Shown piece after piece: positions 1-5,870 of a stretch of 10,610 nt of DNA; position 1 is the stretch's first letter; every line of letters starts with the position of its first letter. A program made the translations under genes and the position numbers. The notes under the pieces are model-generated. The model had not been told where the DNA came from, did not search any database, and was given only the letters and a program-made list of their open reading frames with translations. Source of the stretch: an uncultured Clostridia bacterium (lineage in GTDB: Bacteria; Bacillota; Clostridia; Oscillospirales; Oscillospiraceae); assembly GCA_945946745.1 (NCBI GenBank), contig CAMEWZ010000049.1, positions 1-10,610 on the forward strand. Reading direction: 5' to 3'.

Positions 1-1
1 C

Positions 2-30
2 TTTACATAAGATACTTTGTGTGATACAAT
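2..30 (+). promoter_or_regulatory. murA promoter
   Basis: A -35 TTTACA (2-7) is separated by exactly 17 bases from a -10 TACAAT (25-30). The -10 is preceded by TGA, giving an extended -10. Transcription should begin near 36-38, about 50 bases before the murA start codon. An inverted repeat lies over the predicted start point and is listed separately. Confidence 0.75.
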
Positions 31-33
31 ATT

Positions 34-52
34 ATTGCCAATATGCGGCAAT
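34..52. promoter_or_regulatory. inverted repeat at murA transcription start
   Basis: ATTGCC (34-39) and GGCAAT (47-52) form a perfect 6-bp inverted repeat around a 7-base centre. It begins four bases after the -10, so it spans the expected transcription start. It could be a repressor operator or a small hairpin at the 5' end of the message; the sequence alone cannot decide. Confidence 0.4.
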
Positions 53-87
53 GAAACCACGACTTCATCACAAGGAGAGGATATTCC

Positions 88-1353
88 TTGGCCAGATATG
101 AAATCAACGGTGGCCATCCCCTAAACGGCACCGTCACCATCAGCGGCGCTAAGAACGCGGCTGTGGCCATTCTCCCGGCGGCGCTGCTGGTCAGTGGAAC
201 CTGCCGGATTGAGAATGTGCCCAATATTTCTGACGTCCGAATTCTGACCAGTATCTTAGACCGGATGGGCGCAAAGATTGCCAGCCCGGAAGAAGGCGTA
301 ATCGAAATCGACTGCTCCGAGGTTCAGTGTTCTGAGCCAGACGCCACTCTGGTCACCAGAATGCGGGCCAGCTATTATCTCATGGGCGCCCTATTGGGAC
401 GCTTCGGCAAAGCCCATGTGGCCCTGCCCGGCGGCTGCAACTTTGCCTCCCGCCCCATCGACCAGCACATCAAGGGCTTCCTGGCCCTGGGCGCGGAGGT
501 GGATGAGACGGAGCAGTATGTGTCCCTGATCCCCAGCGAGGAGGGGCTTCACGGCAATCGCATCAGCCTGGACATGGCCTCCGTAGGCGCGACTGTGAAC
601 ATCATGCTGGCCGCCACCTTGATTCCCGGACAGACCATCATTGAAAACGCGGCCAAGGAGCCGCATATTGTGGATCTGGCCAACTTCTTAAATACCATGG
701 GCGCCCGAATCACCGGCGCCGGTACCGATACCGTGAAAATCCGGGGCGTCAACTCCTTGAAGGGCGGCACCTATGCCATCATCCCCGACCAGATCGAGGC
801 GGGCACCTACATGGCAGCCGTCACCGCCGCCGGAGGCAATGTGCTGGTGCAGAACGTGATTCCCAAGCACATGGAGTGCATTACCAGCAAGCTCCAGGAA
901 ATGGGCGCGAAAATCATCAACTATGACGACGCCATCCGGATCATCCGCACCGGAAAGCTGCGGCAAACCACCGTCAAAACCCGGCCCTACCCCGGTTTCC
1001 CCACGGATATGCAGGCCCAGGTCTGTGTGTGCATGGCGCTGGCGGGAGGCGTCAGCCGTCTGACAGAGAGTGTATACGAGACTCGGTTCTTCGGTTACTG
1101 CACGGAGCTGGAGAGTATGGGCGCCAACATCCGCATCAACGGCAAAACCGCCACGGTCACTGGCGTGGAGCGGCTCTACGGCGCCACGGTCTGCGCCCAC
1201 GATCTGCGGGCGGGGGCGGCGCTGGTCATCGCCGGTCTGGCAGCGGAGGGCACCACCTATGTCGAGCACATCCACTTCATTGAGCGGGGCTATGAGCACC
1301 TGGTTCGCAAGCTCACCGCCCTGGGTGCGGATATCCGCAGACTGGACGATTGA
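88..1353 (+). CDS. murA: UDP-N-acetylglucosamine 1-carboxyvinyltransferase (MurA)
   Basis: This cytoplasmic enzyme transfers enolpyruvate from PEP to UDP-GlcNAc, the first committed step of peptidoglycan precursor synthesis. The 421-residue length is normal for the family. Visible hallmarks are the N-terminal SGAKNA motif with Lys22-Asn23, and the active-site loop LPGGCNFASRPIDQH, whose Cys117 corresponds to the catalytic, fosfomycin-reactive Cys. The GFPTDMQAQ stretch carries the conserved catalytic Asp. The start is TTG at 88: AAGGAGAGG at 72-80 sits 7 bases upstream, and the protein then begins as MurA proteins do (MARYEINGG). It has its own promoter and terminator and so appears monocistronic, with darA converging from the right. 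Gram-positives often carry two MurA paralogues; the window does not show which this is. The family call is very secure. Confidence 0.97.
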   Translation: MARYEINGGHPLNGTVTISGAKNAAVAILPAALLVSGTCRIENVPNISDVRILTSILDRMGAKIASPEEGVIEIDCSEVQCSEPDATLVTRMRASYYLMGALLGRFGKAHVALPGGCNFASRPIDQHIKGFLALGAEVDETEQYVSLIPSEEGLHGNRISLDMASVGATVNIMLAATLIPGQTIIENAAKEPHIVDLANFLNTMGARITGAGTDTVKIRGVNSLKGGTYAIIPDQIEAGTYMAAVTAAGGNVLVQNVIPKHMECITSKLQEMGAKIINYDDAIRIIRTGKLRQTTVKTRPYPGFPTDMQAQVCVCMALAGGVSRLTESVYETRFFGYCTELESMGANIRINGKTATVTGVERLYGATVCAHDLRAGAALVIAGLAAEGTTYVEHIHFIERGYEHLVRKLTALGADIRRLDD

Positions 1354-1356
1354 TCC

Positions 1357-1412
1357 ATTTCCATGCGCTTCTCGTTGCGCCGCCATCCGCGGAAACGTTG
1401 GCGCATGGGAAT
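1357..1412. repeat. long imperfect hairpin after murA
   Basis: The 12 bases 1357-1368 (ATTTCCATGCGC) pair with 1401-1412 (GCGCATGGGAAT), allowing one G-U pair. Inside, CGTT (1373-1376) can pair with AACG (1394-1397), and CCGC (1380-1383) with GCGG (1389-1392). The result is a 56-base branched-free hairpin lying between the murA stop codon and the terminator. It has no T-run, so it is not itself a terminator. It could be an mRNA-stabilising 3' structure or a copy of a small palindromic repeat. Confidence 0.45.
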
Positions 1413-1441
1413 TGACTGGGAATTTCGAAGCGTTCTCAGGG

Positions 1442-1476
1442 AAAAAGCGGCTTGGGGAAACCCAAAGCCGCTTTTT
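1442..1476. terminator. bidirectional intrinsic terminator between murA and darA
   Basis: AAAAAGCGGCTT-GGG pairs with CCC-AAAGCCGCTTTTT (one bulged base) around a short GAAA-type loop. The stem is flanked by A5 on one side and T5 on the other, so it can terminate transcription of murA rightward and of darA leftward. This fits the convergent arrangement. Confidence 0.85.
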
Positions 1477-1484
1477 CGCAAGGC

Positions 1485-1835
1485 TCAATACCGTTCGAAA
1501 TGGGTCACATCCAGGACAAACAGCACCACGCCGCCGCAGGACACCGGCACCGGAACCGTTTCTCCGTTTAGGGAAGGATCCGCGCCGCTTAAGGTCACGG
1601 GCTGGTACTGGGTCTCCACCCGTCTGCCGTAGTGCTTCAGCACTTGAAGCGCTTCCTCCAGGTATTCGTGGTTCAGACCGACCAGAATGGTCACGCTCTG
1701 CTTGCGCAGAAAGCCTCCGGTGGAGTGGAGCACTGTGGCATAAAAGCCGTGCTCATTCAGCTCCTCGATGGCATCCCGGTATTCGTCCCCCTGGAGAACC
1801 GCCAGGATCATTTTATCGCAGTTCGTATTTTTCAT
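1485..1835 (-). CDS. darA: cyclic-di-AMP receptor-like protein (DarA/PstA, PII-like fold)
   Basis: This small 116-residue protein resembles DarA/PstA, the PII-like trimeric cytosolic receptors for the second messenger c-di-AMP in Gram-positives. The family pattern is visible: MILAVLQGDE (first strand), then HSTGGFLRKQSVTILVGL at about 37-54, a helix HEYLEEALQVLKHYGRR, and the closing strand CGGVVLFVLDVTHFERY (100-116). Family members are near 109 residues, so this one is slightly longer at the N-terminus. The start ATG at 1833-1835 has AAGGAG (1845-1850) 9 bases upstream. Two things are unusual. The residues before the TGGFL motif (HGFYAT) differ from the NFRAT-like consensus I recall, and the following GNTT is replaced by KQSVT; both regions contribute to ligand contacts in known structures. 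It lies alone, not in a larger operon. Family assignment is good; c-di-AMP binding is inferred. Confidence 0.82.
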   Translation of the reverse strand: MKNTNCDKMILAVLQGDEYRDAIEELNEHGFYATVLHSTGGFLRKQSVTILVGLNHEYLEEALQVLKHYGRRVETQYQPVTLSGADPSLNGETVPVPVSCGGVVLFVLDVTHFERY

Positions 1836-1891
1836 AGGACAAGTCTCCTTTTCCCTATTTTGTTCCTAGTATAGCCGCAGTCGTGTTAATT

Positions 1892-1920
1892 TTGGCTAAA
1901 GAGACGGCTGGCTGGATAAA
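1892..1920 (+). promoter_or_regulatory. possible tcdA promoter
   Basis: TTGGCT (1892-1897) and GATAAA (1915-1920) are 17 bases apart, each matching four of six consensus positions. A second possible -10, TATTAT (1926-1931), has no good -35. Either one would put the transcript start at or after about 1927, which argues against translation from the ATG at 1930. Confidence 0.4.
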
Positions 1921-1971
1921 GATTGTATTATGATTACCGCCGCACTCTGGCGGCGCTGGGAGGAACGGCAA

Positions 1972-2697
1972 ATGCAGGAACCATTCATCCGCACCCAAAT
2001 GCTGCTGGGTGCAGACGGCCTACAGCGGCTGCAAAAGGCCCGGGTAGCCCTTTTCGGCCTGGGCGGCGTCGGCGGCTATACCCTGGAGGCCCTGGCCAGA
2101 AGCGGCATTGGACAGCTGGATCTCATCGACAATGACACCATCAGCCTGTCCAATCTGAACCGGCAGATTCTGGCCACCCATTCCACCATCGGCATGTTCA
2201 AGGTCGAGGCCGCCCGGCGGCGGGTGCTGGACATCAACCCAGAGTGTACAGTCAACACATATCCCATTTTTTACACCCCGGAAACGGCAGATCAATTTGA
2301 TTTTACCCAATACGACTATATTGTGGACGCCATCGACACCGTCACCGGCAAGCTCCAGCTGGTGCAGCGGGCTGTCGAGGCCGGTACGCCCATCATCAGC
2401 TGCATGGGCACCGGCAACAAGCTGGATGCCGCCGCTTTTGAGGTGACGGACATCTCCAAAACCACCATGTGCCCCCTGGCCCGGGTCATGCGCCGGGAAC
2501 TGGGCAAACGAGGCATCCGGCATCTAAAGGTGGTCTACTCCCGGGAAGAGGCTCTGACGCCCACCGGCTGGGAGGAAGAAGCCGCCGCTCTGGGCAAGCG
2601 CCAGATCCCCGGCAGTGTGTCCTTCGTCCCCGGCGCGGCAGGACTGCTGCTGGCGGGCACGGTCATCCGGGACATCGCCCTGCCAGCGAATGAATAG
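1972..2697 (+). CDS. tcdA: tRNA threonylcarbamoyladenosine dehydratase (TcdA, E1-like ThiF family)
   Basis: TcdA uses ATP to cyclise the t6A base at position 37 of ANN-decoding tRNAs into ct6A. The protein is an E1/ThiF-type adenylating enzyme. The nucleotide loop GLGGVGG is at residues 29-35, followed by LIDNDTISLSNLNRQ, the E1 motif around the ATP phosphates. TcdA-specific stretches follow: MGTGNKLD, TTMCPLARVMRREL, KVVYSRE and GSVSFVPGAAGLLLAG near the C-terminus. The 241-residue length is slightly short of the usual 250-270. I chose ATG 1972 because GGGAGGA (1958-1964) is 7 bases upstream. The in-frame ATG at 1930 would add 14 unconserved residues, has no ribosome site, and lies near the likely transcript start. 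It is divergent from darA. An alternative is a generic ThiF/HesA protein, but the C-terminal signature favours TcdA. Confidence 0.9.
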   Translation: MQEPFIRTQMLLGADGLQRLQKARVALFGLGGVGGYTLEALARSGIGQLDLIDNDTISLSNLNRQILATHSTIGMFKVEAARRRVLDINPECTVNTYPIFYTPETADQFDFTQYDYIVDAIDTVTGKLQLVQRAVEAGTPIISCMGTGNKLDAAAFEVTDISKTTMCPLARVMRRELGKRGIRHLKVVYSREEALTPTGWEEEAAALGKRQIPGSVSFVPGAAGLLLAGTVIRDIALPANE

Positions 2698-2755
2698 CAT
2701 TCTTCCCTTTACAAGTCGTTCACATTTCGTCTATTTACTTTTTCCAGGAAGAATG
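2698..2755. repeat. 9-bp inverted repeat flanking the SEDS-gene promoter
   Basis: CATTCTTCC (2698-2706) and GGAAGAATG (2747-2755) are perfect reverse complements 40 bases apart. The left arm begins at the base after the tcdA stop codon. The right arm runs into the TG of the extended -10 of the next gene, and the -35 lies between the arms. It may be a two-site operator or a stem in the tcdA 3' end. No T-run follows directly, so it is a poor terminator. Confidence 0.4.
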
Positions 2756-2762
2756 GTATAAT
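2734..2762 (+). promoter_or_regulatory. promoter of the SEDS glycosyltransferase gene
   Basis: TTTACT (2734-2739) is 17 bases from a consensus TATAAT (2757-2762), which is preceded by TGG and so is an extended -10. Transcription should start near 2769, leaving a leader of about 25 bases that carries AAGGAGG. Confidence 0.8.
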
Positions 2763-2794
2763 GCACAAAAGTATCAACAAAAGGAGGCGGTTTG

Positions 2795-3952
2795 GTGCGC
2801 CATTATTTTGAAGAACTGCGGGACTTCTTTAAAAAGGGAGATATGTTCCTGCTGGTTTTGTGTCTGATCGTTTCGGGCTTCGGACTGGTGTGCATTGCCA
2901 GTGCTACCTCGGCGGATAAATTCGACGGCAACTTCCGATATCTGGCAGTCCAGACGGTTTCCATCGGCTTGGGTGTTTTGATGTATGCCATGGTGTCCTC
3001 CATCGATGTGGATTCCCTGTCGGAGCACCGGGGACTGATGGTGGCGTTCAACTGCTTTTTGCTGCTGCTTCTGATCCCCCTCGGTACCGACCATGGCTCC
3101 GGCAACCGAAGCTGGCTGAAGCTTCCTCTTATCAATGTCCAGCCCGCGGAAATCTGTAAAATCACCTATATTCTCATCATGGCATCGGTGATGTCCTCCC
3201 ACCAAAATACCATATCCCATCCGGTTTCCGTGATTCACATGGGTATGCATCTGATTTTGCTGGTGGGTCTGAACCTGGCGCTGTCTTCCGATATGGGCGT
3301 GTCGCTGATTTTCGTGTTTATTTTCATTGGCATGGCCTTTGCAGGCGGTGTCAGTCTTTGGTGGTTCGCGGCGGCCATCGGCTGCATCGCGGCAGCGTTC
3401 CCCGTTTTGTGGCAGTTTTTGGGTGACTATCAGAAGAACCGAATTCTAATTCTGTTCGATCCCACCATCGATCCCCAGGGTATCAACGAGCGCTACCACG
3501 CCAACATGAACCTAAAATCCATCACCGGCGGCGGCCTCACCGGCCAGGGGCTGTTCAACGGCAACCGTACCCAGGGCGGCAACCTGTTCGCCCAGCATAC
3601 GGACTATATCTTCTCCTCCATGGGCGAGGAGTTGGGCTTTCTTGGCTGCGTGGCCATCATGCTGCTGGAGTTGGCTATTATCGCCCGGTGCATCTACGTG
3701 GGCGTCCGATGCCAGGACTATATGCGGCGGCTGATCTGCTTCGGCGCTGCCTCCGCGCTGATGTTCCAGGTGATGATCAACGTGGGCATGTGCATCGGCG
3801 TTATGCCGGTTATCGGTCTGACCCTGCCGCTGATCAGCTACGGCGGCTCCTCCGTGGTTACCATCTTCGCCATGCTTGGCTTGGTGTCCGGCGCCTACGC
3901 CCGACCACAAAGCCTCAGCCATGAACGCTACGTCCAACCCTATCGGGGATAA
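2795..3952 (+). CDS. SEDS peptidoglycan glycosyltransferase, RodA/FtsW/SpoVE family
   Basis: A polytopic membrane protein of 385 residues with about ten hydrophobic segments. SEDS proteins polymerise lipid II into glycan strands together with a class B penicillin-binding protein, in elongation (RodA), division (FtsW) or sporulation (SpoVE). Family landmarks are GSGNRSWL (101-108) followed by QPAEICKI, FDPTIDPQG with NERYHANMNLKSITGGGLTGQG (231-252), QHTDYIFSSMGEELGFLG (267-284), and the C-terminal NVGMCIGVMPVIGLTLPLISYGGSS (329-353). Asp270 in the HTDYIF loop appears to match the essential Asp of RodA. GTG 2795 is the likely start: AAGGAGG (2781-2787) lies 7 bases before it, against only 4 before the adjacent TTG at 2792. 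The sequence looks nearer RodA than FtsW, but no mreBCD, pbp or sporulation neighbour confirms that, so I give no symbol. It is monocistronic, with its own promoter and terminator. Confidence 0.92.
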   Translation: MRHYFEELRDFFKKGDMFLLVLCLIVSGFGLVCIASATSADKFDGNFRYLAVQTVSIGLGVLMYAMVSSIDVDSLSEHRGLMVAFNCFLLLLLIPLGTDHGSGNRSWLKLPLINVQPAEICKITYILIMASVMSSHQNTISHPVSVIHMGMHLILLVGLNLALSSDMGVSLIFVFIFIGMAFAGGVSLWWFAAAIGCIAAAFPVLWQFLGDYQKNRILILFDPTIDPQGINERYHANMNLKSITGGGLTGQGLFNGNRTQGGNLFAQHTDYIFSSMGEELGFLGCVAIMLLELAIIARCIYVGVRCQDYMRRLICFGAASALMFQVMINVGMCIGVMPVIGLTLPLISYGGSSVVTIFAMLGLVSGAYARPQSLSHERYVQPYRG

Positions 3953-3955
3953 CAA

Positions 3956-3990
3956 CAGCCGGGAGCGACGTCTCCCGGCTGCTTTGTTTT
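3956..3990 (+). terminator. terminator of the SEDS gene
   Basis: CAGCCGGGAG (3956-3965) pairs perfectly with CTCCCGGCTG (3972-3981) around a 6-base loop. CTTTGTTTT follows, a T-rich tail just after the SEDS stop codon. This is a classical intrinsic terminator. Confidence 0.85.
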
Positions 3991-3997
3991 GGTCAGC

Positions 3998-4026
3998 TTG
4001 ACTTTTGATGTCCAAAGGGCTATACT
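3998..4026 (+). promoter_or_regulatory. promoter of the unknown 332-residue gene
   Basis: TTGACT (3998-4003) and TATACT (4021-4026) are exactly 17 bases apart, each matching five of six consensus positions. It immediately follows the SEDS terminator, so the next gene is an independent and probably well-expressed unit. Confidence 0.8.
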
Positions 4027-4062
4027 GCTTGGTACCAAGAAAACAGGAAAGGAGCCCCATCC

Positions 4063-5061
4063 ATGGAGTACGAATCCTCCTTCCAGCCGGACACCTCCCC
4101 GGCGGTGCCCCGCTTTTTCCGGCAGCTGGTATCCATGGGCTGCTTGGCTGCGGATACCATCCAGGCCACCCAGGATCATTTTTACGCCGTCCGGAAATCC
4201 ATTGCCGACATTCTGATTGGCCGGGGAATCACCACCTTCTCCAATGACCAGGATCAAACCCGGGAGTGCGGCAAGTTCTTCGACGACTGGTACCTCTACG
4301 CCGTCCCCGGTGGGAAGGACTATGTCTACAGCCTGTTCAAAATGCGGGAGCAGGAGCACAACGCGGAAAAGGGGGAAATCGGAGACGGCGATACCCCCGG
4401 CGTGACGGTCAGCTTTATCGCGTTTGACACCGGCGTGCTGTCCGCATGTCTGACGGATCCCTCCCATGCCAACCGCAAGGCGCTGAACCGGGAGATCAAC
4501 CGGGTGGTCGCCGCCCGGCATCAGCGGCATGATCCGGCGCTGAAGGCCTATTTTGTCCGCACCCAGGCCCAGGGCCCGTATCTCATCGCCCAGTGGTACG
4601 TGCGCTTTCTGGCGGAGTTCGCGGAAAACGGGATTCTCCCCGTCCCCCAGGCCTACGCGGCCCAGTACCGGAAAAACAGCACCGGGCGGCTCCCCCGGTT
4701 CCTGGAGGAAAACAACGCCGCTGCCGGCCACCCAATCTGCGACCACAAATTTCTGTTTCTCCGGGATCCCCGAAATCTCTCCTTCCAAGAGCAGCTGGCG
4801 CTTCTGGCAACCCACACCGCCGATGTCAGCTTTCCCGCCTTCGCGGCGGAGGTGCAGTACCATGCCCGGTTTCTGGTTTGGTATGCCCGGCTCCCCATTC
4901 CCTTTCTGGGTCATTCCGTCTACGACAGCGCCATCCGGGCGGATATGACCATCGGCGACACCGAGCTGGAAGGCCCCGCTCCCTTCCACAATCCCAACAG
5001 CCGCTGGGTGCGCCGCCAGGCCCAATGCCACGGAAGCGGAGAGGTCTCCGTCCGGTTGTAA
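4063..5061 (+). CDS. conserved-looking hypothetical protein, 332 residues
   Basis: I do not recognise this protein. It appears to be a soluble cytoplasmic protein: no signal peptide, no lipobox and no clear membrane segment. The N-terminal part (about 15-60) looks helical (PRFFRQLVSMGCLAADTIQ). The middle has a cluster QGPYLIAQWYVRFLAEFAENG (170-190). The C-terminal third is rich in His and aromatic residues: AGHPICDHKFLFLRDP (221-236), QYHARFLVWYARLPIPFLGH (265-284), then YDSAIRAD. Eleven or more His and several Cys are scattered, but no standard metal motif stands out. ATG 4063 has AAAGGAG (4048-4054) 8 bases upstream. A near-consensus promoter precedes it, and its GC-rich coding style matches the neighbours (42 of 60 bases G+C at 4681-4740), so it is very likely a real resident gene. 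No partner gene suggests its function. Confidence 0.85.
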   Translation: MEYESSFQPDTSPAVPRFFRQLVSMGCLAADTIQATQDHFYAVRKSIADILIGRGITTFSNDQDQTRECGKFFDDWYLYAVPGGKDYVYSLFKMREQEHNAEKGEIGDGDTPGVTVSFIAFDTGVLSACLTDPSHANRKALNREINRVVAARHQRHDPALKAYFVRTQAQGPYLIAQWYVRFLAEFAENGILPVPQAYAAQYRKNSTGRLPRFLEENNAAAGHPICDHKFLFLRDPRNLSFQEQLALLATHTADVSFPAFAAEVQYHARFLVWYARLPIPFLGHSVYDSAIRADMTIGDTELEGPAPFHNPNSRWVRRQAQCHGSGEVSVRL

Positions 5062-5130
5062 GAGTGCGAGATGCCGGTTCGTGGTGCAATGCAGTAACAA
5101 GATGCGGATTTTGTTGACACATCTTTTTGC

Positions 5131-5209
5131 ATACTGGTTCGAATCGAACGCAAATGTTTTTCTTTTTATAATATAGGTTGATTTTATCCTAGTATTTGTG
5201 TATACTGGT
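5131..5209. promoter_or_regulatory. operator-like repeats upstream of the toxin-antitoxin genes
   Basis: The octamer ATACTGGT occurs at 5131-5138 and again at 5202-5209. The first copy abuts the dyad GTTCG-AAT-CGAAC (5137-5149). The second forms an inverted repeat AGTAT-N6-ATACT (5191-5206) covering the -10. Phd/YefM antitoxins bind repeats in their own promoter, so these are candidate autoregulatory sites. That assignment is inference. Confidence 0.4.
5178..5206 (+). promoter_or_regulatory. toxin-antitoxin operon promoter
   Basis: TTGATT (5178-5183) and TATACT (5201-5206) are 17 bases apart. The start point would be near 5213, directly before AGGAGG, giving a leader of only about 15 bases. 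A second possible -10, TATAAT (5167-5172), has only a weak -35 (TCGAAC, 5144-5149) at 17 bases. An isolated TTGACA at 5114-5119 has no -10 at a usable distance. Confidence 0.6.
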
Positions 5210-5227
5210 GAGGAAGGAGGCATTGCT

Positions 5228-5470
5228 ATGAATATTGATACCAATACCATTGTTCCGATTTCCGTTGCGAACCAGAATTTCTCAAAGGTTGCCCGGCTGG
5301 TCGACCAATACGGCAGCGTGGTGATCATGAAAAATAATTCGCCGCGGTATATTATTTACGAATTTAATCAAGCAGATACTATGCAGGCGGCAGCCGATGA
5401 TGATGTCATCGCTTCCTCCAGGAATCTCATGCAACGTAATGCCCATGTGTATGAGGAATTGGCAAAATGA
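5228..5470 (+). CDS. antitoxin of the Phd/YefM family
   Basis: This 80-residue protein is the labile partner of the toxin encoded next to it. Phd/YefM antitoxins dimerise through an N-terminal domain that binds the operon promoter, and neutralise the toxin with a C-terminal tail that is disordered until bound. The N-terminal half carries the family pattern: TIVPISVANQNFSKVARLVDQYGSVVI (7-33) followed by KNNSPRYIIYEF (35-46). The rest (47-80) is an acidic, Ala-rich helical tail, consistent with the toxin-binding segment. ATG 5228 is preferred over the upstream in-frame GTG at 5198, because AGGAGG (5215-5220) lies 7 bases before it and GTG lies within the promoter. The stop TGA overlaps the toxin ATG (ATGA), implying translational coupling. 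Codons and base composition are AT-richer than the neighbours (27 of 60 G+C at 5341-5400), suggesting acquisition. Confidence 0.9.
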   Translation: MNIDTNTIVPISVANQNFSKVARLVDQYGSVVIMKNNSPRYIIYEFNQADTMQAAADDDVIASSRNLMQRNAHVYEELAK

Positions 5471-5844
5471 AAGTTCTCAGCAAGCGGCAAATCATGATGC
5501 TGCATTCCATGCTAATTGCCCAGTCTGGCGGTGTGGATGGGTTGCGAGATGATGGACTGCTAGAGTCTGCGATCCATACTCCGCTACAAACCTTTGGCGG
5601 GCAGGAACTGTATCCTACAGTTCTGGAAAAAGCTGCCCGACTTGGTTATGGCCTCATTCATAACCGCCCTTTTATGGACGGAAATAAACGCATTGGAACC
5701 CACGCTATGCTAGTGTTTCTGGAGATTAACAGCATTACACTCTCTTATGAGGATGATGATTTGATTACCGCAATTCTCCGCGTCGCCTCCGGTGATATGG
5801 ATGAAAACGAACTGCTGGAATGGCTGCAGGCGCACATTGAATAA
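5467..5844 (+). CDS. doc: Doc-type Fic toxin (death-on-curing family) with altered active-site His
   Basis: Doc proteins are small Fic-fold kinases that phosphorylate EF-Tu and stop translation; the antitoxin tail completes and blocks the fold. The 125-residue length fits the family. It shows the GG-x-DGLRDDGLLESAI segment (21-36), FGGQELYPTVLEKAARLGYGLI (43-64), the Fic loop HNRPFMDGNKRIGTHAMLVFL (65-85), and a C-terminal helix ending ELLEWLQAHIE. In canonical Doc/Fic loops the residue directly before x-F-x-D-(A/G)-N-K-R is His, the catalytic base (His66 in phage P1 Doc). Here it is Arg67, encoded by CGC at 5665-5667, one transition from CAC. The only nearby His is two residues earlier (His65). 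Asp71, Asn73, Lys74 and Arg75 are intact. The frame is otherwise undamaged, so the toxin may be weakened, inactive or altered rather than decayed. It is co-transcribed with the antitoxin, which it overlaps by 4 bases. Confidence 0.9.
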   Translation: MKVLSKRQIMMLHSMLIAQSGGVDGLRDDGLLESAIHTPLQTFGGQELYPTVLEKAARLGYGLIHNRPFMDGNKRIGTHAMLVFLEINSITLSYEDDDLITAILRVASGDMDENELLEWLQAHIE

Positions 5845-5870
5845 GTGTTTTTTGTTTGGAGCATCGTGAC

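Noticed and set aside
688..1488. Long minus-strand open frame opposite murA
   Set aside because: A shadow of the GC-rich murA reading frame: it lacks a ribosome site and crosses the terminator.
1868..1873. TATACT on the minus strand as a darA promoter -10
   Set aside because: A good -10 but no acceptable -35 at 16-18 bases and no TG extension, so not strong enough to list as a promoter.
1930..1971. Upstream in-frame ATG extending TcdA by 14 residues
   Set aside because: It has no ribosome site and lies at or before the likely transcript start; ATG 1972 has GGGAGGA at ideal spacing and gives the normal family N-terminus.
5136..5145. GGTTCGAATC, identical to a tRNA T-loop core, as a tRNA remnant or attachment site
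   Set aside because: The flanks do not pair as a T-arm and there is no acceptor stem or CCA; the sequence is better explained as the GTTCG/CGAAC dyad.
3940..5328. Long minus-strand open frame opposite the unknown gene
   Set aside because: Its low-complexity, Gly/Val-rich translation is typical of the antisense of a GC-rich gene; the plus-strand frame has a promoter and ribosome site.
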